DNA of 64,000 bases from NCBI RefSeq assembly GCF_024508335.1, contig NZ_CP101988.1, positions 1,426,001-1,490,000 of the forward strand. Reading direction: 5' to 3'. This document shows, one piece after another, positions 62,834-64,000 of this stretch. The translations under genes were made by a program, and so were the position numbers. How positions within the stretch are numbered: position 1 is the first letter of the stretch; every line of letters begins with the position of its first letter. This DNA comes from Cellulomonas chengniuliangii (GTDB lineage: Bacteria > Actinomycetota > Actinomycetes > Actinomycetales > Cellulomonadaceae). The notes beneath the pieces are model-generated. The model was not told where the DNA came from. It did not search any database and saw only the letters and a list, made by a program, of their open reading frames with translations.

Positions 62834-64000
62834 CACCGCGCCTCCGGATCGGGCCGCGGGTTCGGTCGGGGCCCGGTGTCCGTGTCGGGCTCGGCGGGGC
62901 CGGTCGGCTCTGCCCGCGGCGGGAACATGCCCGGCGCCACCCCTCGGCCGTCCCAGTTCAGCAGGTTCACGCGGGCGCCGGTCTCGGTGGTGTCCGCGAC
63001 CCCGCCCGACGTCTGCCTGTCCTGCAGGGCGCGGAAGTTCTCGACGGCGAGCGGGGTGCCCGTGCCCGAGCCCTCGCCGAACGGCCCCGAGCCGCCCATC
63101 CCCGGCCCGCCCTCGTAGTCGAGGCTGCACTCCGTGGCCAGCTCCTCCAGGTTGTGCGCCTGCTCCGCGTGGGCCGGGGGGATGACATACCGCTCGTCGT
63201 ACTTCGCGAGCGCCAGCAGCCGGAACATCGCCTCCATGTCCTGGGCGGACATGCCGACGGCGCCCGGGATCGACGGATCGCCCTCACGGCCCATGTTCAG
63301 GTCGCGCATGTAGGACCGCATCGCGGCGAGCTTCTTGAGCACGTCGGTGACGGGCCCCGGGTCGCCCGCGGTGAACAGCTCGGCGAGGTACTCCACGGGG
63401 ATGCGCAGCGTGTCGATGGCGGCGAACAGGTTGTCGGCCGCCTCGGCGTCCTCGCCCGTCTCCGCGACCACGTCGACCACGGGGGACAGGGGCGGGATGT
63501 ACCAGACCATGGGCATCGTCCGGTACTCCGGGTGCAGCGGCAGCGCCACCCGGTAGGTGTTGACGAGGGACCAGATCGGGGACCTCCGCGCGGCCTTCAT
63601 CCAGTCGAAGGGGATGCCCGCCTCCTCGGCGGCACGGGCGACAGCGGGGTCGTTCGGGTCCAGGAGGACGCTGCGCTGCGCTTCGAGCAGGTCGTGCGGG
63701 TCCTCCACCGCGGCCGCCTCCAGCACCCGGTCCGCGTCGTACAGGACGAGGCCGATGTAGCGCAGCCGCCCCACGCACGTCTCCGCGCACACCGTGGGCA
63801 GTCCCACCTCGATGCGGGGGAAGCAGAACGTGCACTTCTCGGCCTTGCCGGTGCGGTGGTTGAAGTAGACCTTCTTGTACGGGCAGCCGGTGACGCACTT
63901 CCGCCAGCCCCGGCAGCGGTCCTGGTCGACGAGGACGATGCCGTCCTCGGCGCGCTTGTAGATGGCGCCCGACGGGCACGACGCGGCGCACGACGGGTTG
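62833..64000 (-). CDS. narH: Respiratory nitrate reductase beta subunit NarH, N-terminal part outside window
   Basis: Electron-transfer subunit with four Fe-S clusters linking NarI to NarG. The visible 388 residues are the C-terminal part; the frame stays open to the right edge, so the gene starts beyond it. Cluster motifs are NPSCAASCPSGAIYKR, CRGWRKCVTGCPYKKVYF, KCTFCFPRIEVGLPTVCAE and CVGRLRYIGLVLYD. The Trp replacing a Cys in CRGWRKC marks the 3Fe-4S site usual in NarH. The last 60 residues are Pro/Gly-rich. narG should lie further right. Confidence 0.96.
   Translation of the reverse strand, partial: NPSCAASCPSGAIYKRAEDGIVLVDQDRCRGWRKCVTGCPYKKVYFNHRTGKAEKCTFCFPRIEVGLPTVCAETCVGRLRYIGLVLYDADRVLEAAAVEDPHDLLEAQRSVLLDPNDPAVARAAEEAGIPFDWMKAARRSPIWSLVNTYRVALPLHPEYRTMPMVWYIPPLSPVVDVVAETGEDAEAADNLFAAIDTLRIPVEYLAELFTAGDPGPVTDVLKKLAAMRSYMRDLNMGREGDPSIPGAVGMSAQDMEAMFRLLALAKYDERYVIPPAHAEQAHNLEELATECSLDYEGGPGMGGSGPFGEGSGTGTPLAVENFRALQDRQTSGGVADTTETGARVNLLNWDGRGVAPGMFPPRAEPTGPAEPDTDTGPRPNPRPDPEAR

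Overview
The window is about 74% G+C chromosomal DNA from an actinobacterium. The complete Pup-proteasome gene set, the mycothiol gene mshC, TIGR03085, DUF5703, HGxxPAAW, DUF4190 and DUF2752 proteins, and many GTG starts behind TANNNT -10 boxes point to Micrococcales. A Cellulomonas/Oerskovia-like genus is most likely, but that is inferred from gene content and order only. Genes are packed tightly, no gap exceeds 300 bp, and I see no rRNA, tRNA, insertion sequence, prophage or CRISPR. It reads as core chromosome with a few accessory insertions.

Layout. 1-5.8 kb: the end of an M3 metallopeptidase, a small P-loop kinase-like protein, an M20 peptidase, two small conserved proteins, an aldo/keto reductase and UppP. 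5.9-12.2 kb: mshC, a PAC2 protein, a HAD phosphatase, a RecB-like Fe-S nuclease, a site-2-type protease and the tRNA m1A58 methyltransferase. 12.4-25.4 kb: the Pup-proteasome locus (mpa, dop, pup, prcB, prcA, pafA, FKBP lipoprotein), interrupted between dop and pup by a 1,725-residue zinc-ribbon membrane protein on the opposite strand. 25.4-39.5 kb: hisF, a TIGR03085 protein, a heterodimeric ABC exporter, then hisI-trpE, a group of small membrane proteins, trpC-trpB-trpA and lgt. 39.6-47.3 kb: gltB-gltD and pyk, closed by a strong hairpin. 47.3-51.8 kb: a GntR-prpD-prpB-prpC methylcitrate operon with GTATAC operator candidates. 51.9-53.2 kb: a haem-oxygenase-like iron enzyme overlapping a CDGSH Fe-S protein. 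53.3-57.0 kb: a type III polyketide synthase with a methyltransferase and FAD enzyme, diverging from a UbiA prenyltransferase. 57.0-61.3 kb: NnrD, a histidine phosphatase, an AAE-type transporter and a protein with an MbcA/ParS-like tail. 61.4-64.0 kb: narI, narJ and the C-terminal part of narH (the operon continues past the right edge).

How the genes work together. Dop deamidates the C-terminal Gln of Pup, PafA ligates Pup to target lysines, and Mpa (with its C-terminal QYL tail) feeds pupylated proteins to the PrcA/PrcB core. HisI/HisF and TrpE/C/B/A make histidine and tryptophan; trpD and trpG are not here. GltBD assimilates ammonia. PrpDBC turns propionyl-CoA into pyruvate and succinate. 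The polyketide cluster resembles the Streptomyces srsABC phenolic-lipid operon with a prenyltransferase added.

The most notable features are the giant membrane protein inside the proteasome locus, the srs-like cluster with a palindrome over its promoter, the paired GTATAC operators, the half-inactive ABC pair, the diiron-oxidase-like/CDGSH pair, and a window-wide pattern of leaderless promoters that fixes many start codons.
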